Positions 11,344-21,864 of a stretch of 64,000 nucleotides of DNA are shown here, piece by piece. Under the pieces are notes generated by a model that did not search any database, had not been told where the DNA came from, and saw only the letters and a list, made by a program, of their open reading frames with translations. The stretch is from Ampelomyces quisqualis (taxonomy: Eukaryota > Ascomycota > Dothideomycetes > Pleosporales > Phaeosphaeriaceae). The translations under genes were made by a program, and so were the position numbers. The stretch is taken from assembly GCA_018398575.1 (NCBI GenBank), contig JAGTXZ010000006.1:186001-250000 (forward strand). Direction: 5' to 3'. Position 1 is the first letter of the stretch. Each line of letters opens with the position of its first letter.

Positions 11344-12038
11344 CTTGTTGAGTTGTGTAGGGAGGATCGCTATAGTGCGGGGGCGGGGTAGCTCCCAGGT
11401 GTTTGAAGTGGAGAGAGAGTGCAGGACGTGAGTGAGGACGAGAAGAGAGCAATTGAGCCACCGAAGCCTGTCTGGCGATGTGAGGATGAATGGGTGGAAG
11501 GGGGAGAAGAGGAACAAGTCGGTCCAAGTGGTGGTGCAGGAGGCGCGAAGTTTAAGAAGCCGTTATCATGTCCACACGGGTCTTCTGTTGGCTCTAGGCA
11601 GGTGGGGTAGGCACGGGCCAAGGGGTCTCAGATGTACAGTACTTCGTGGTCGATCTGTGGGGTGGGGCAATAATAGGAGAAAGTCTGAGACTCTGAGTGC
11701 GCGGTGAGCGAAGACCAGGAGGCATTCGTGTCGGAACGGAACGGGCAGGGCTGGACAAGAATGCAGGTACCGCGTCGAGCACGAAAACAAGGACGCATTT
11801 GCAGTGTATGTGCTACGTGGTATGTAGTACATAGTTGGTATTGACCTCATGACGCCATCTGGCCAACGAACACTTTCCGCGGCCGTACCATTACCCAAAC
11901 ACCATCCCTCAAGAAACGCCGTACGAAAGTGGAGCAGCATGTGACTGTCGGCCTCGATGTGTCTAATCGAGGGCAAATCTCATGACCATACAGCCCAGTC
12001 CAACGCTCGGATCCAACTAGGACGACTCGACGTCAGTT
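11344..12038. other. Intergenic: malate dehydrogenase promoter and hapE 3' region
   Basis: No gene recognised. On the minus strand the 80 bases before the malate dehydrogenase start are pyrimidine-rich (CTCTCTCCACTTC and a Pro/Cys-coding-like C-rich run), as usual for fungal 5' leaders. Confidence 0.6.
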
Positions 12039-13159
12039 TCAAGGGCCAAAGTCCTCGCGTTCACCTTCAGCATCCGCGTCCGCCTCCTCGTGGCGGTAGC
12101 CTTGAGGATCGGCTGCTCCGGGATCTGGACCTCTGGGATTAACGGCATACATCTGCCGGGTCATGTCAATAGTCGCTTGCGTATGTACCAAGTTTATCGC
12201 GTACCTGTTGCTGCGCCATGGTGGGGTAAGGCTGGTAAGACTGCTCGAACATCTGTTGCTGTGCGTAGACCCCGGGGTCAGGGTTGGCATACATATTGGT
12301 CTGGCGGAAGTCTTCCTGCTGCGGGAGATGCTGGCCCATGCCGTAATCTGGAGGAGCCATGGGGTGCTGTGCGTGCACTTGTGGGGGCATACCACCGCCA
12401 GGTACTGCTGCCGAAGACTGCACGGCGGCGTTCTGGCCGCCGCTCCTCTTGTGTGGATGAGCTTCCTCACGCGGCACGATGTCAATGAGGAAGTCAAACA
12501 TGTCCGACTTGGAAAGAGCCGAGGCAATGTCGGAGCGCTGGAGCGTGCGTCGCTTGTTCTCTTCGGCGTGGATCCACGCGCGCATGGTGAGCTCCGTGAT
12601 GAAGATATCACAGCCTTTGGCGAAGAGGATGGGCGCCTCGGCCGAAATCATCTTGACCTCTGGGTCTGCCTTCATCACCTTTTTGATGCGCGCTAATGGC
12701 AGCTGGTGGAGCTTGTAGTCATGCTCGTCCGTCTCGAGCTTCGTGACCTGCTGCTGCCAGTAGGTGTTGAGGATGTCGCGGTAGGTGCCCGTCAGGCCTT
12801 GGTTGACCTGTGCTCGATTAGCGCCCCCTGTCTCAGCCTCGCGCGTGATGGCGTCGTACATTCTGCCACGAGCCAGTGAACAGCTGTGGGTCGGGCGCAT
12901 GGCCTTGGGCGGCAATCTGGACCAAAATCAGCGGGGGGGAGTCAGCGCGGGCGCGCACCGAGGACGTACGGCTGCAGATGCGCCTGCAAGCAACGGTTAG
13001 CGGAGATGCAAGCGTGTGGCAGCTCGCGAGACCCGGCAGTGGGCATGACGTACCATAGTGACCTGTTTGTTGCGGGTCGTAGAGCGGATTGCCCGCCTGC
13101 CCGTCATATCGGCGGGGCGCAGCTGGGGCGGCGCGCATCTTCTGGAGGTTCTGGTCCAT
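12039..13159 (-). CDS. hapE: CCAAT-binding complex subunit HapE (Hap5/NF-YC)
   Basis: CDS complement(join(12039..12152,12205..12807,12860..12916,12970..12983,13054..13159)), 297 residues, with a 14-nt second exon. This is the histone-fold subunit of the heterotrimeric CCAAT-binding factor, pairing with HapC to load HapB on DNA in the nucleus. Residues 60-76 (VNQGLTGTYRDILNTYW) are the fungal segment that recruits Hap4/HapX. The histone fold covers about 95-166 (LPLARIKKVMKADPEV, APILFAKGCDIFITELT, RRTLQRSDIASALSKSDMFD). The C-terminus is Gln/Pro/Tyr-rich and ends in an acidic tail encoded by the last exon. The N-terminal exons are poorly conserved, so the micro-exon (donor GTACGT on both sides) is inferred from phase and splice sites. 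In filamentous fungi this factor governs iron, redox and carbon genes. Confidence 0.93.
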
Positions 13160-14234
13160 GCCGGCTTTGTCGCGCAGAGGTTACGCGGGCGCAGAGTCGG
13201 CGGGCGCGTGAGCAGTCTGATACGGCCGTCAAGCGGACACAAGAACCAGGGCCTGGCAACGGGAGGAGTGCGATCCACTGGACGGTCGAGGATCTGCGGC
13301 TGTCGTCGTCGTCGTTGTCGTCGTCGTCGTCGCGTGGGTGATGGGAGCTGTGGCCGCGCACGTGGTGTCGTGGTTTCGTCAGAGACGGTCAGGGCGGAGA
13401 GGCGGTCGGTGGGGAACGCCGCGGCTGGGGACGTCTCGCCCTGTTGATCTGCTCATGGTCAGCGTCGGCGTCCTTGCGAGCCATATCGTCGACGCCGCGG
13501 GTTGACTGACGATGGAGCGCTCCAGCGAATCAAATGTGTCCAGGACGGCTGTATTTTTAATTCTGGTGCTGGGTGCTGGTTGGTTCGTCGACGAGTCACG
13601 AATCGAAATCGGGCACAAGAGCCGCAACTAGGCAAAAGCTGGCCAACTGGAAGACCGTGGAACGACAGTCTGGGACTCTGGGCTCTGCTCTGGCACGCTG
13701 GCTCCCATGTAATTATACCGACGGCGTCCAAGTTCCAGCTAGCTAGGGCCCTCCTTCCGCCATGGTCACTCCCGCCGTGTTTTCCGTCTGCACTATATCT
13801 GCACGTTGCACGAGGGCTTCCAGCACCGTCGCAAGGTACTGTTTTATGCCGGTCTGGTCACGTCTCGTCCTCCCCTCAGGCCTCGGAACGCATCGTCATC
13901 ACATCGGACGTGCCATCACAGAGATGCGAGCCTCGAATGCTTGGAAGATGGACCATGGAAGATGAAGCTCATTGGGTAGAGCAGCATCGATTGATTGGCT
14001 GCATGATGAGTTGTTCATTCGCGTACGCCAACGATGCAGCAAGGCATCATATGCCAACACGACCCGCCAAAATGAAGCGGACCGTCAGCGGTAGAGGAGA
14101 TGCGTGGCCAGCGCGCTGCGTGAATGACGGAGCTTGGTTTTGCCGAGCGGTGGTCCGTGGGCAGTCTTACAAAGAAAAAGTTCGCGGCCTCGATCCTTCC
14201 ACACCCTGCGCATCCCACCCTGCGAAACGCCAAC
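13160..14234. promoter_or_regulatory. Bidirectional intergenic region between hapE and fcf2
   Basis: The two genes diverge from this 1.07-kb gap, which should hold both promoters. It contains a CGT/GTC trinucleotide run at 13302-13333 in the likely hapE leader. No coding frame with known motifs was found; the longer open frames are compositional. Confidence 0.6.
13302..13333. repeat. GTC/CGA microsatellite
   Basis: About ten near-perfect GTC triplets with one T interruption, 140 bases upstream of the hapE start codon. Length polymorphism is likely. Confidence 0.85.
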
Positions 14235-15266
14235 ATGGAGCGGCTGCCAGCGCATCAGCCTCTCCTCGAGGATGACACCGACGAGGAAATGTCCGACGAG
14301 CAGATCCGCGAGCTGCTGAGCGAGGCTGCAACGCGCATGCGAGCAAAGGCCGCCGGCAAGCTGACTGTCACTCCCAACGCTCCGTCCAGGCTCCCCAAGC
14401 TATCGCCTGCTCACCTTGCCGACACGCACGAGAAGATGGAGGGCAGCATCACGCGTCTTGATCATTCCAAGCTTGTCGACAAAAAACAGCAAGCTCTTGC
14501 CAATGGAACGAAGAAAATTGACGACCCTCTAGCAATCAAGAAGAAGAAGAACGCAGAGGTACGTGCTTTTCATCTCCGTACTCTTGGATGGGTGTGTGTG
14601 GCACTGTTTTGATCGGTTATTGTCATCGTACAATGTACCACCCAGCCGATTGCTGATCAATCCTGGAAGAGCTATGTACCACACCCCCCCATCTCAAGAG
14701 TCCTCCGCGCCGGTGATGATACTTATCCCAATATCTCCTACTGAGCAGACTCGGGTCCCGTCTTGGGTACTCTCCTGCAAAATTGATGCTTTATTAGTTC
14801 ATAGTTACACTGAGGCACTGCAACGCACAATTTGGCTGTCTATAAGATATGCTCTAGCAAGTTACTGACGATAATTCAGGAAAAGAAGTCGACCGCGGGC
14901 GCGCAATGGTTCAACATGCCAAAGACCGAGCTCACACCAGAGTTGCGTCGCGACCTGCAACTTCTTAAGATGAGAAATGTCCTGGACCCGAAACGCCACT
15001 ACAAAAAGGACAACTCGAAGAATGACATCCCTGCTTTCTCCCATGTCGGCACTGTTGTCGAAGGCGCAACCGAATTCTACAGCAGCCGTCTGAACAAGAA
15101 GGACCGCAAGCAGACCATCTTGGAGGAGGTAATTTCCCAGGAGCAGGACAATGGCCGCTTCCAAAGGAAGTACGAGGACATCAACAGGAGCAAAGCGAGC
15201 GGCAAGAAGGCCCACTACAAAGCTGTTCAGGCGAAGAGGAACAAAGGCCGAGTCGTCAAGCCTTGA
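14235..15266 (+). CDS. fcf2: Pre-rRNA processing protein Fcf2
   Basis: CDS join(14235..14558,14880..15266), 236 residues; one phase-0 intron of 321 nt (GTACGT...TTCAG). Fcf2 is an essential nucleolar factor of the small-subunit processome needed for early 18S rRNA cleavages. Residues 1-108 are acidic then Lys-rich (LLEDDTDEEMSDEQIRELLS, KKKKNAE). The Fcf2 domain begins right after the intron: GAQWFNMPKTELTPELRRDL, LKMRNVLDPKRHYKKD, then EFYSSRLNKKDRKQTILEEV. The C-terminus is a basic tail (KRNKGRVVKP). The domain order and length match the family. The intron is about six times longer than its neighbours' and has no recognised content. Confidence 0.94.
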
Positions 15267-15355
15267 GCGCAATGATTGTCCGGACAGGTCCACTCACATC
15301 ATTCTATGCAGCGCGCTGCCATGATATTGCTTTCTCACGCAGCCAGGACGGCGCT

Positions 15356-16615
15356 CTACTCATATAGACTCGCCAGGATTTGCTTTACTAGCGCCTGCAT
15401 GTCTTTTGCGGCCTCCCTACCCGCCACCAAGACTTCCTCATGGTTTGCCTTGCCCTTGCTGAGATGCTCGGTTAACTCTCCGCCGCTCATACTTTGGATT
15501 TCGGGATCGTCTCCACGTGAGCCTGCTTCGAGGACCGCCACATTAGTTACCAAGCTGAAAGCTAGAATTCGCATGCCAGCATGTCGCGCAACAATAATCT
15601 CAGGTACTGTCGACATGCCCACAACGTCTGCGCCGAGCATACTGAGCATCCGACACTCTGCTCGAGTCTCGTATCTGGTCGCAGTTAGCTTTGAACATTG
15701 TGTAGGCTAAGAAGAAGAGTGGGTTGTATAGGACTGATGACTTACGTTGGACCTGCGACGAAAGCGTACACACCCTCGTGTAAACGACGCTGCTGTTTAT
15801 CGAGGCCAAGTTTTACCCAAGCCTGGTGCGTACGTCTCCGCAGGTCGAGGTCATATGCGTCAGATAATGGTGGGAAGCGAACACCGAACTCATCAATGTT
15901 GGGTCCCCGCAGCGGGTGAGCCCCAACGAATCCTGCCATGAACAGGTGCTATCAGAATTAGCCTTAAGAAACATGGTCATACGGGCAAGACGCACGTCGT
16001 TCAGACACACGATGTCTCCGACGCGGTAGTTCTGGTTAAGGCCACCCGCTGCGTTGGTAACTACAGACACTGTCAGATCTCGTCCAACAATCCTGTCACT
16101 CTCAACATACCAATCATAGCTTCGACTCCGAGTAGTTTACACACTCGAGTAGCGAATGTAACAAGGTCCATCGTGTGACCTTCATAGAAGCTAAGCGTGT
16201 CAGTGGCGTATGTGTCCAATCGTGATGCTGCGAAACTGACTGTGCTCGCCCAACCAGAAGCGCTACAGGTGTCTTCTGCGGCCCTATCTGCCCGAACACA
16301 AACTTGCCTGCGTGACCCTGAACTGTCGTTACACGACGTCAGTACGTGACGCTAGAGGTGAATCCTCGATGTTTGATCTTTTTCTGACTCCCGAGTTGCC
16401 CACTTACCAGTGCTCCTTGGGAAATTTGGAATCGATCCATACTCAAGCTCGACTTTTGGTTCTGCTTCAATAGTATCTGCTAGTCCACCAAGTCCAGAGC
16501 CGCACACGATGGCTACTTGGGGGTTTTGGAGGGCCTCGGGTAGTTGGGAGCGCACATATTGAGCGGTTTCGGCCGCTCGAACATAGGCGTTGGGTGTCGA
16601 TAGTGTGTCCTCCAT
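15356..16615 (-). CDS. pnp1: Purine nucleoside phosphorylase
   Basis: CDS complement(join(15356..15674,15746..15948,15996..16060,16111..16190,16241..16322,16408..16615)), 318 residues, five introns of 47-85 nt. It splits inosine/guanosine with phosphate to free base and ribose-1-phosphate in purine salvage. Residues 36-44 (IVCGSGLGG) bind phosphate. The family motifs VQGHAGKF (70-77), HFYEGHTMD, TNAAGGLN and HLFMAGFVGAHPLRGPN follow. The base pocket has E215 (YETRAE), M233 (VVGMSTVPE) and N257 (SLVTN). The length equals the usual trimeric PNP. Exon 2 starts at TTCAGGG, not after the nearer CAG, because only that restores the VQGHAG motif. Fcf2 and this gene are convergent, 89 bases apart. Confidence 0.94.
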
Positions 16616-16842
16616 GATGTAGAGATTCCAGACTTCAAGGATTCAGAGTGAAGAAGAATAACAGTTTTATGGGAGAGGAAAAGTGTAGTGATATTTTGGA
16701 CCTGGTGGAGTGGCTGCCGGAAAGGGAAGGTCTGCGGTGGGTTCCGAAGGGCGCTTTCTGCCGGGCGGTGAGCGCATGAACGCTAGCGCGGATCAATTGC
16801 AGAAGTTCGATGTGCGGCGTGCACGTCGCGACATCATCAATT

Positions 16843-18051
16843 ATGGCGGCGCCACGATGTGCCAGGCTTTTGTTGGGGCCAGTAAAGAGGACAAAGGTGT
16901 GAATGGCGCACTGTAGACTACATTGGTGTGAGGAACAGCTATTGACATACAAACAGATAACACAATCGCGCCGACCATGCATCCAAACTTTCTCGCGGAC
17001 GAAGAGCTCGGGGTCGAATGAAGACCGTGAGGATATGGAGGCATCAAGAGATGGCAAGACTCTACAAAACTTGATGGCGGATCTGGAAGGTGGAGATATG
17101 CCACTGGACCAGCGATTGCAGGACATGGGACTCGATCCCAAGAAACACAAGGCGTATGGCGGACACCACATCTCGAACAGCACAATGACAAGCATTGACA
17201 TGATTATAGACTCTATAAAAGCCAACAAGAAGTCGAAGAGCGCTGGCGAAACAACGACCCCAAGACCCGCGAGGAAGCACAGCGAAGATGGAAAGAAATG
17301 CAAAACACACCCGACCACTTGACCCTTCTCAACATGTACAAGGCGAAAGGCGTCGAGCCCATTCAACTCGCAAAGTCCGTCTACCCACCATTCCCAACCA
17401 ATCCACGTTAGTAACCCTTCCCACAGAGAACGCGGCATAACTCTCCCCACCGACAAACCCCCCCTCGACCCCAACCTCCAAGAACAACTCTCCGCCCTCC
17501 GCACCCCACTCAACGTCCGCGCCATCAATCTCCGCCCACTTCGCCGCACCGCCCCCTACGGCGTCCCTGTCTGCGACTTACAACTCCGCACATATTCGAT
17601 CCGCCCTTTACTCCTCTTCGCCGACTTCGCCGTCCGCGCAGCATACTACATGGGCCTACCCTGCCGTGGACCAGTTCCCTTGCCCAGGATCACAGAGCGC
17701 TGGACTGTCCCCCGCGCGAATTTCATTTTCAAAAAGTCCCAGGAGAACTTTGAAAGGATCACCATGCGGCGGCTTGTGCAGATTCAAGACGGACACTCGG
17801 ATGTGGTCAAAGCGTGGTTGGCGTTTTTGGCGAGACATCAGGTTCCAGGCGTGGGTATGAAGGCGAATGTTTGGGAGTATGAGGATTTGGAGACTGCGAC
17901 GAGGGCGGGCGTGGAGGTCAAGGAGGGCGATTGGAGTCGGAGGAGGGAGGGCCCGGTTATGGAGAAGGTGGAGGAGATTTTGGGAAGTCGGGGGTATAAG
18001 GAGGCGATGGAGGGGCATAAAGTGGAGGAGGATGTGCAGTTGAGGCCGTGA
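16843..18051 (+). CDS. rsm10: Mitochondrial small ribosomal subunit protein uS10m (Rsm10)
   Basis: CDS join(16843..16881,16957..17153,17210..17374,17427..18051), 341 residues. I chose ATG 16843 because its 13-codon exon (MAAPRCARLLLGP), joined to ITQSRRPCIQTFSRT, makes a basic mitochondrial presequence; a later ATG at 16903 would read through the first intron. Introns of 56 and 52 nt are needed to keep frame (QLAK joined to ERGITLPTDK). The S10 domain spans about 185-275: LQLRTYSIRPLLLFADFAVR, GPVPLPRITERWTVPRANFI, FERITMRRLVQIQ. It forms part of the head of the mitoribosome small subunit. The C-terminal 65 residues are charged. It diverges from the PNP gene across 227 bases that must hold both promoters. 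Splice choice is inferred, not proven. Confidence 0.87.
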
Positions 18052-18236
18052 GGGGAAGGGGGGAAGGCGTATGAGTAACATGTATATGAAATTCAACGTG
18101 AGAGGATACATGTCTAGTACCTTTTGACTTTAGTGATCATGTCTGGGCATTCGTTCTACAAATCATGACCACCATCAAACAAGGTATCCGCTTGTGCATG
18201 TAAACAACCCTCCTCTTTTCAACGCGTCATCCTCAT

Positions 18237-20750
18237 CTACATCTCCACCCTCTCCCCCTCCATCCTTTCATCCGCAAGTAATACCTCCAACAACGCATCC
18301 AAAAACTCCCCTTTCAACCCCTTGCCCTGCAAATTCCTCACTTTATTCAACACACTATCCCCGTTATTCACCGTATTCCACACATCCCTTTTCTGCTCCA
18401 AATCACTCGCGCCGCCATCGATGATATCATAGAGTCGTGGCAAGGGATCGATAACGTCTAGTTCAGGGCCATGCTTGGCACCTAGATCAACGATGATGGC
18501 GTGCGATGTGGGTATGGATGAGAGGGTGATGAGTGTGCCTGTTGTGTCGGAAGAGAGTTTGTGAGCGAGGTATTTAGCGTGGTATTTCTTTGCCGGGCTT
18601 GTAGTTAAGCACGTAATGTCCTCGGCGTGTTTAGGCGTGTAAGCCAATAACCTAATCTTCCAGTCTCGTTTAGACGGTACGGCATCTTTGCTGTTTGAAA
18701 GGCTCGCAGGGCCGATTTTCAACACGCCTGTGGACTGCTTGTAGATTATTGGCGTGGAAACAAAGTGCACGGAATTCTCGTCGTCGGCGCACAAGTCGTC
18801 GTCGTGGTGCGAAATCATGCTGAACCCGCCGTCGTCGACGTGCGTGCCTGATGCGTCGTCCTCGAGGAGCATGAACGATCCGTCTGCGCCGACAACGACG
18901 AGGATCTCGAGGGACGTGGGGTTCGGAGACCCGGATTCAGGACGCCACGCGCCGTCGAGAGGAATGACGGCGCCTTCGGGCGCGAGGACGGGGGTTTGAG
19001 CGAGCGGGCGGTGCATAGTCAAGTCGCCTTTACGATTGTATACGAGCCCAGTGAAGATGTCGACGTATTTGCCTGCTGGGAGCCAGACCTTGGCTGCGCC
19101 GAGGCGGGTGGCCGAGTCGCGGGCTTGGGTGATGGGGGCGACGATAAGTTCGCTGCCGAAGCGGAATTGGTTGGGCACGTTGTAGGCTTCGTCGTCTTCG
19201 GGGTAGTCCCAGTACATGGGCTGGATCAGGGGTTCGTCGTCGGATGCGGAACGCGCGTTCATGGTGTAGAGGTAGGGGATCAAGCGATGCCGGAGGCGTA
19301 GTGTGTCTTCTACGATGCCGCATGCTTCGACATTGAAGCGCCAGGGCTCGCGCGTGTTGAAGGGGTTATTGTCGGAGTGAAGGCGCAAGATGGGCGACCA
19401 ACAACCCAGCTGTACCCAGCGAGTGTATAGCTCGTCGTCCTTGTAGCCATGGGTATGTCCGCCGATGTCGTTGCTCCACCACCCGTATCCAATGTTTGAG
19501 GCCGTCGCCGTGAATTCGGGCTGGAAGTGCAGCGACTCCCAAGTGATGACCGTGTCGCCGGAGAAACCAATTTGGTAACGCTGCGCACCTGGCCCACCGA
19601 ATCGCGAGAAGATTAGGGGTCTTTGAGATCCGCGGCCGCTGTCAAGGAAGTGGAAGTGGTTCAGAACCCACAGTGGGTCAACACCAGGAATCTTCGATGT
19701 GTTGCCCTGCTGCCAGTCGATCCACCAAAAGTCAACGCCGCGCTTCTCGTGCTGGTGGTGCACAATGTCAAAGTAGGCGTCCATGAACGTCTTGTCCGTG
19801 CAGTCAAATTCAACAGTCTTCTTCGTCGCAGGGTCTATGCCAACATATTTCGCGACCTCAGCGTACTGGTCTTCAAAGTGCTGGATGCCGGCCGCAGGGT
19901 GAAGGTTGAGGGTGATCTTCATGCCACGGTCGTGCAGCTTCTTCATGAACTTGTCTGGATCGGGGAACAGATTTTTGTTCCAGGTGTATCCGGTCCAGCC
20001 ATTCATGCCATTTGGTATGGTGCCGTCGGTCAAGTGCCAGTCCATATCGATGACTGCCACGTTCACGGGCACATTGTCTTTCTCGAAGTGGTCGTGAAGA
20101 TCCATGTACTCCTTCTCATCGTACGCATGGTATCGGCTCCACCAGTTGCCCATGGCATATCGTGGCAGCAGAGGCTGGCTGCCGGACACGGCGTAGTATG
20201 CGCGCATGGCTTCCCTGTAGTCGCGACCATACATGAAAATGTAGTGGTCGCTCCTCTCGCCTTCTCGCCGGCCGGCAATCCAGCCGTTGTTCTCAAACAG
20301 CATAGACTCGGAGTCATTGAGGACTGCGATGCCCTCCCTCGAGAGCACGCCATGGTCGAGATTTGTCCTGCCGTTTACGCCGTCGAGCGTGCGTGTCGTT
20401 CCGCCGAGGTTGGACACATCTTGTCCATATGTCCACGTTCCCGTGACGGCGCCCTTGAGATTGATCTTGAGGCCGTCGGAGCTAAACTTCTTCTTGTTGT
20501 ACACCACGTGAAGGCGCTTCGTGACGATCTCGATGCCATGGCCGCGGTCCCAGACATAGAAGTCGGGCACCGCCAGCCTGCGGTTGATGGCAAATGTGGA
20601 TGCGCGGTCCTCAAACTTGCCGTCCGCGGCCCACTCGAGGCGCAGCAGCCCGTCGGTCAGGACGGTAAAGCGGTACTTGTCGCCCGCAACAATAGCATCC
20701 AGGTGCGCGGCATGGCGCGTCTTGAAGTCGTAGCGCGCAGGCTTGGTCAT
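18237..20750 (-). CDS. Glycoside hydrolase family 31 alpha-glucosidase, intracellular
   Basis: Single intronless frame of 837 residues from ATG. Order: N-terminal beta-sandwich domain (1-190), catalytic barrel starting at LLPRYAMGNWWSRYHAYDEK, then proximal and distal C-terminal domains. The catalytic nucleophile is D345 in FWWIDWQQG and the acid/base is D399 in GFSGDT. Substrate-side motifs are VAVIDMDWH, FSRFGGPGAQRYQIGFSGD and WWSNDIGGH. The WIDW form, where many GH31 enzymes have W-x-DMNE, groups it with bacterial-like alpha-glucosidases rather than with glucosidase II. No signal peptide and no ER-retention signal are seen, so it is probably cytosolic. It should release glucose from alpha-linked oligosaccharides. 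The GPH sugar transporter lies upstream on the same strand. Exact substrate is not decided by sequence. Confidence 0.93.
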   Translation of the reverse strand: MTKPARYDFKTRHAAHLDAIVAGDKYRFTVLTDGLLRLEWAADGKFEDRASTFAINRRLAVPDFYVWDRGHGIEIVTKRLHVVYNKKKFSSDGLKINLKGAVTGTWTYGQDVSNLGGTTRTLDGVNGRTNLDHGVLSREGIAVLNDSESMLFENNGWIAGRREGERSDHYIFMYGRDYREAMRAYYAVSGSQPLLPRYAMGNWWSRYHAYDEKEYMDLHDHFEKDNVPVNVAVIDMDWHLTDGTIPNGMNGWTGYTWNKNLFPDPDKFMKKLHDRGMKITLNLHPAAGIQHFEDQYAEVAKYVGIDPATKKTVEFDCTDKTFMDAYFDIVHHQHEKRGVDFWWIDWQQGNTSKIPGVDPLWVLNHFHFLDSGRGSQRPLIFSRFGGPGAQRYQIGFSGDTVITWESLHFQPEFTATASNIGYGWWSNDIGGHTHGYKDDELYTRWVQLGCWSPILRLHSDNNPFNTREPWRFNVEACGIVEDTLRLRHRLIPYLYTMNARSASDDEPLIQPMYWDYPEDDEAYNVPNQFRFGSELIVAPITQARDSATRLGAAKVWLPAGKYVDIFTGLVYNRKGDLTMHRPLAQTPVLAPEGAVIPLDGAWRPESGSPNPTSLEILVVVGADGSFMLLEDDASGTHVDDGGFSMISHHDDDLCADDENSVHFVSTPIIYKQSTGVLKIGPASLSNSKDAVPSKRDWKIRLLAYTPKHAEDITCLTTSPAKKYHAKYLAHKLSSDTTGTLITLSSIPTSHAIIVDLGAKHGPELDVIDPLPRLYDIIDGGASDLEQKRDVWNTVNNGDSVLNKVRNLQGKGLKGEFLDALLEVLLADERMEGERVEM

Positions 20751-21864
20751 GATTGCAATTGTGCTGCGAGTTTCTACAGTGTCGGGCCGAGCCCCTTATG
20801 TGTGCAATCGCGCGAGGGGACGCCAGGCCACGGCGGAGCACTATGACGCCGCCATCTCCACGTTTGTTTGACGATGCTGGGGGAGGACGCTTGGACATGG
20901 TGGCTAAGCCGCGGCATGTCTTGAAAGCGGTAACGCGCCACCTCAGCGTGGTCGAGATGGCTCAGGCGAGCACATCACACGACTGGAAAATAGTCCGCTT
21001 TCCTGCCGCAATAAACCCTCGAGGCCTGGGAACCGCTGGGGATGGTCGCCCGCGCCGGATGGCGTTACGGAAGAGAAATTGGCGAGTGTGCACGCGACGG
21101 CGTCACTTGCAGCTGCGGACCCGAACAGCATGAACATCACGTGCATGATGCGGACGAACCCTTGGTCACACGTTCATCAAGAATTCAGCAGGTCCGAATC
21201 AAGATACTGCCACGACCTCAAGTCTCGGGGTCCTCGGTGATGGTAGGCATGAGGGCGTTTGGAGTACCAGCAGCGGCAATATCACGGGAGTCGTTGTGCA
21301 TGGGATTGCGAGCGTCTTCTGCTCACTGCAGTCTCGCGGCCATCGTACCAGGCCTTAGTTCACCACGCCTCAACAACACTAGAGTATCGTGGTTTCTGTT
21401 TTTATGCTGTGATAAAGTGGGCGTTCAAATGCAGAGGAGTTGAAGGACAAAGACCACCAAAACCAGATATGATGTGTATTTCATCTTCTTCTTGTCTGCT
21501 CCCTATCTACTCGACCCAGACTAGGTCGAACGTAAGTACTGTTTGTGAGAACTACCCAACAACCCCGAGCTCTATCCTGGTATGTGTGCTTGCTCAGACG
21601 CCATTTACAAAGTAAAATGCTTTGCCCGCCTGTGAAACTCCGTCGCTCACCATGATGCTTCAAGAAAAGTACCCAAGGGGCCATCCGAGTCCTTTGATAG
21701 TGAAAGAAAATAGGAGTAGCATGATAGAGCGCCTGCAAGTGTGAAAATCGTATATCGTTTCCATTTTCGTCATCCATAAGGTCTTAGCAGGAGCTCGCCT
21801 CGCTGCTCAGAATACTTCCTAGCTCTTCTCTCAGTCTTCTATGAGCTTCGCGATCTGGGCCTTC
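20751..21864. other. Intergenic: GH31 promoter and transporter 3' region
   Basis: 1.1 kb without a recognisable gene. The part next to 20750 should hold the GH31 promoter. Frames in it are short and unlike known proteins. Confidence 0.6.

Noticed and set aside
16903..17322. 139-codon frame as an independent gene or as the rsm10 start
   Set aside because: It reads through two introns; splicing at 16882-16956 and 17154-17209 joins it in frame to the S10 domain and supplies a mitochondrial presequence.
19623..20846. 407-codon plus-strand frame opposite the GH31 gene
   Set aside because: It is the antisense shadow of a well-supported GH31 coding sequence; no motif of its own.
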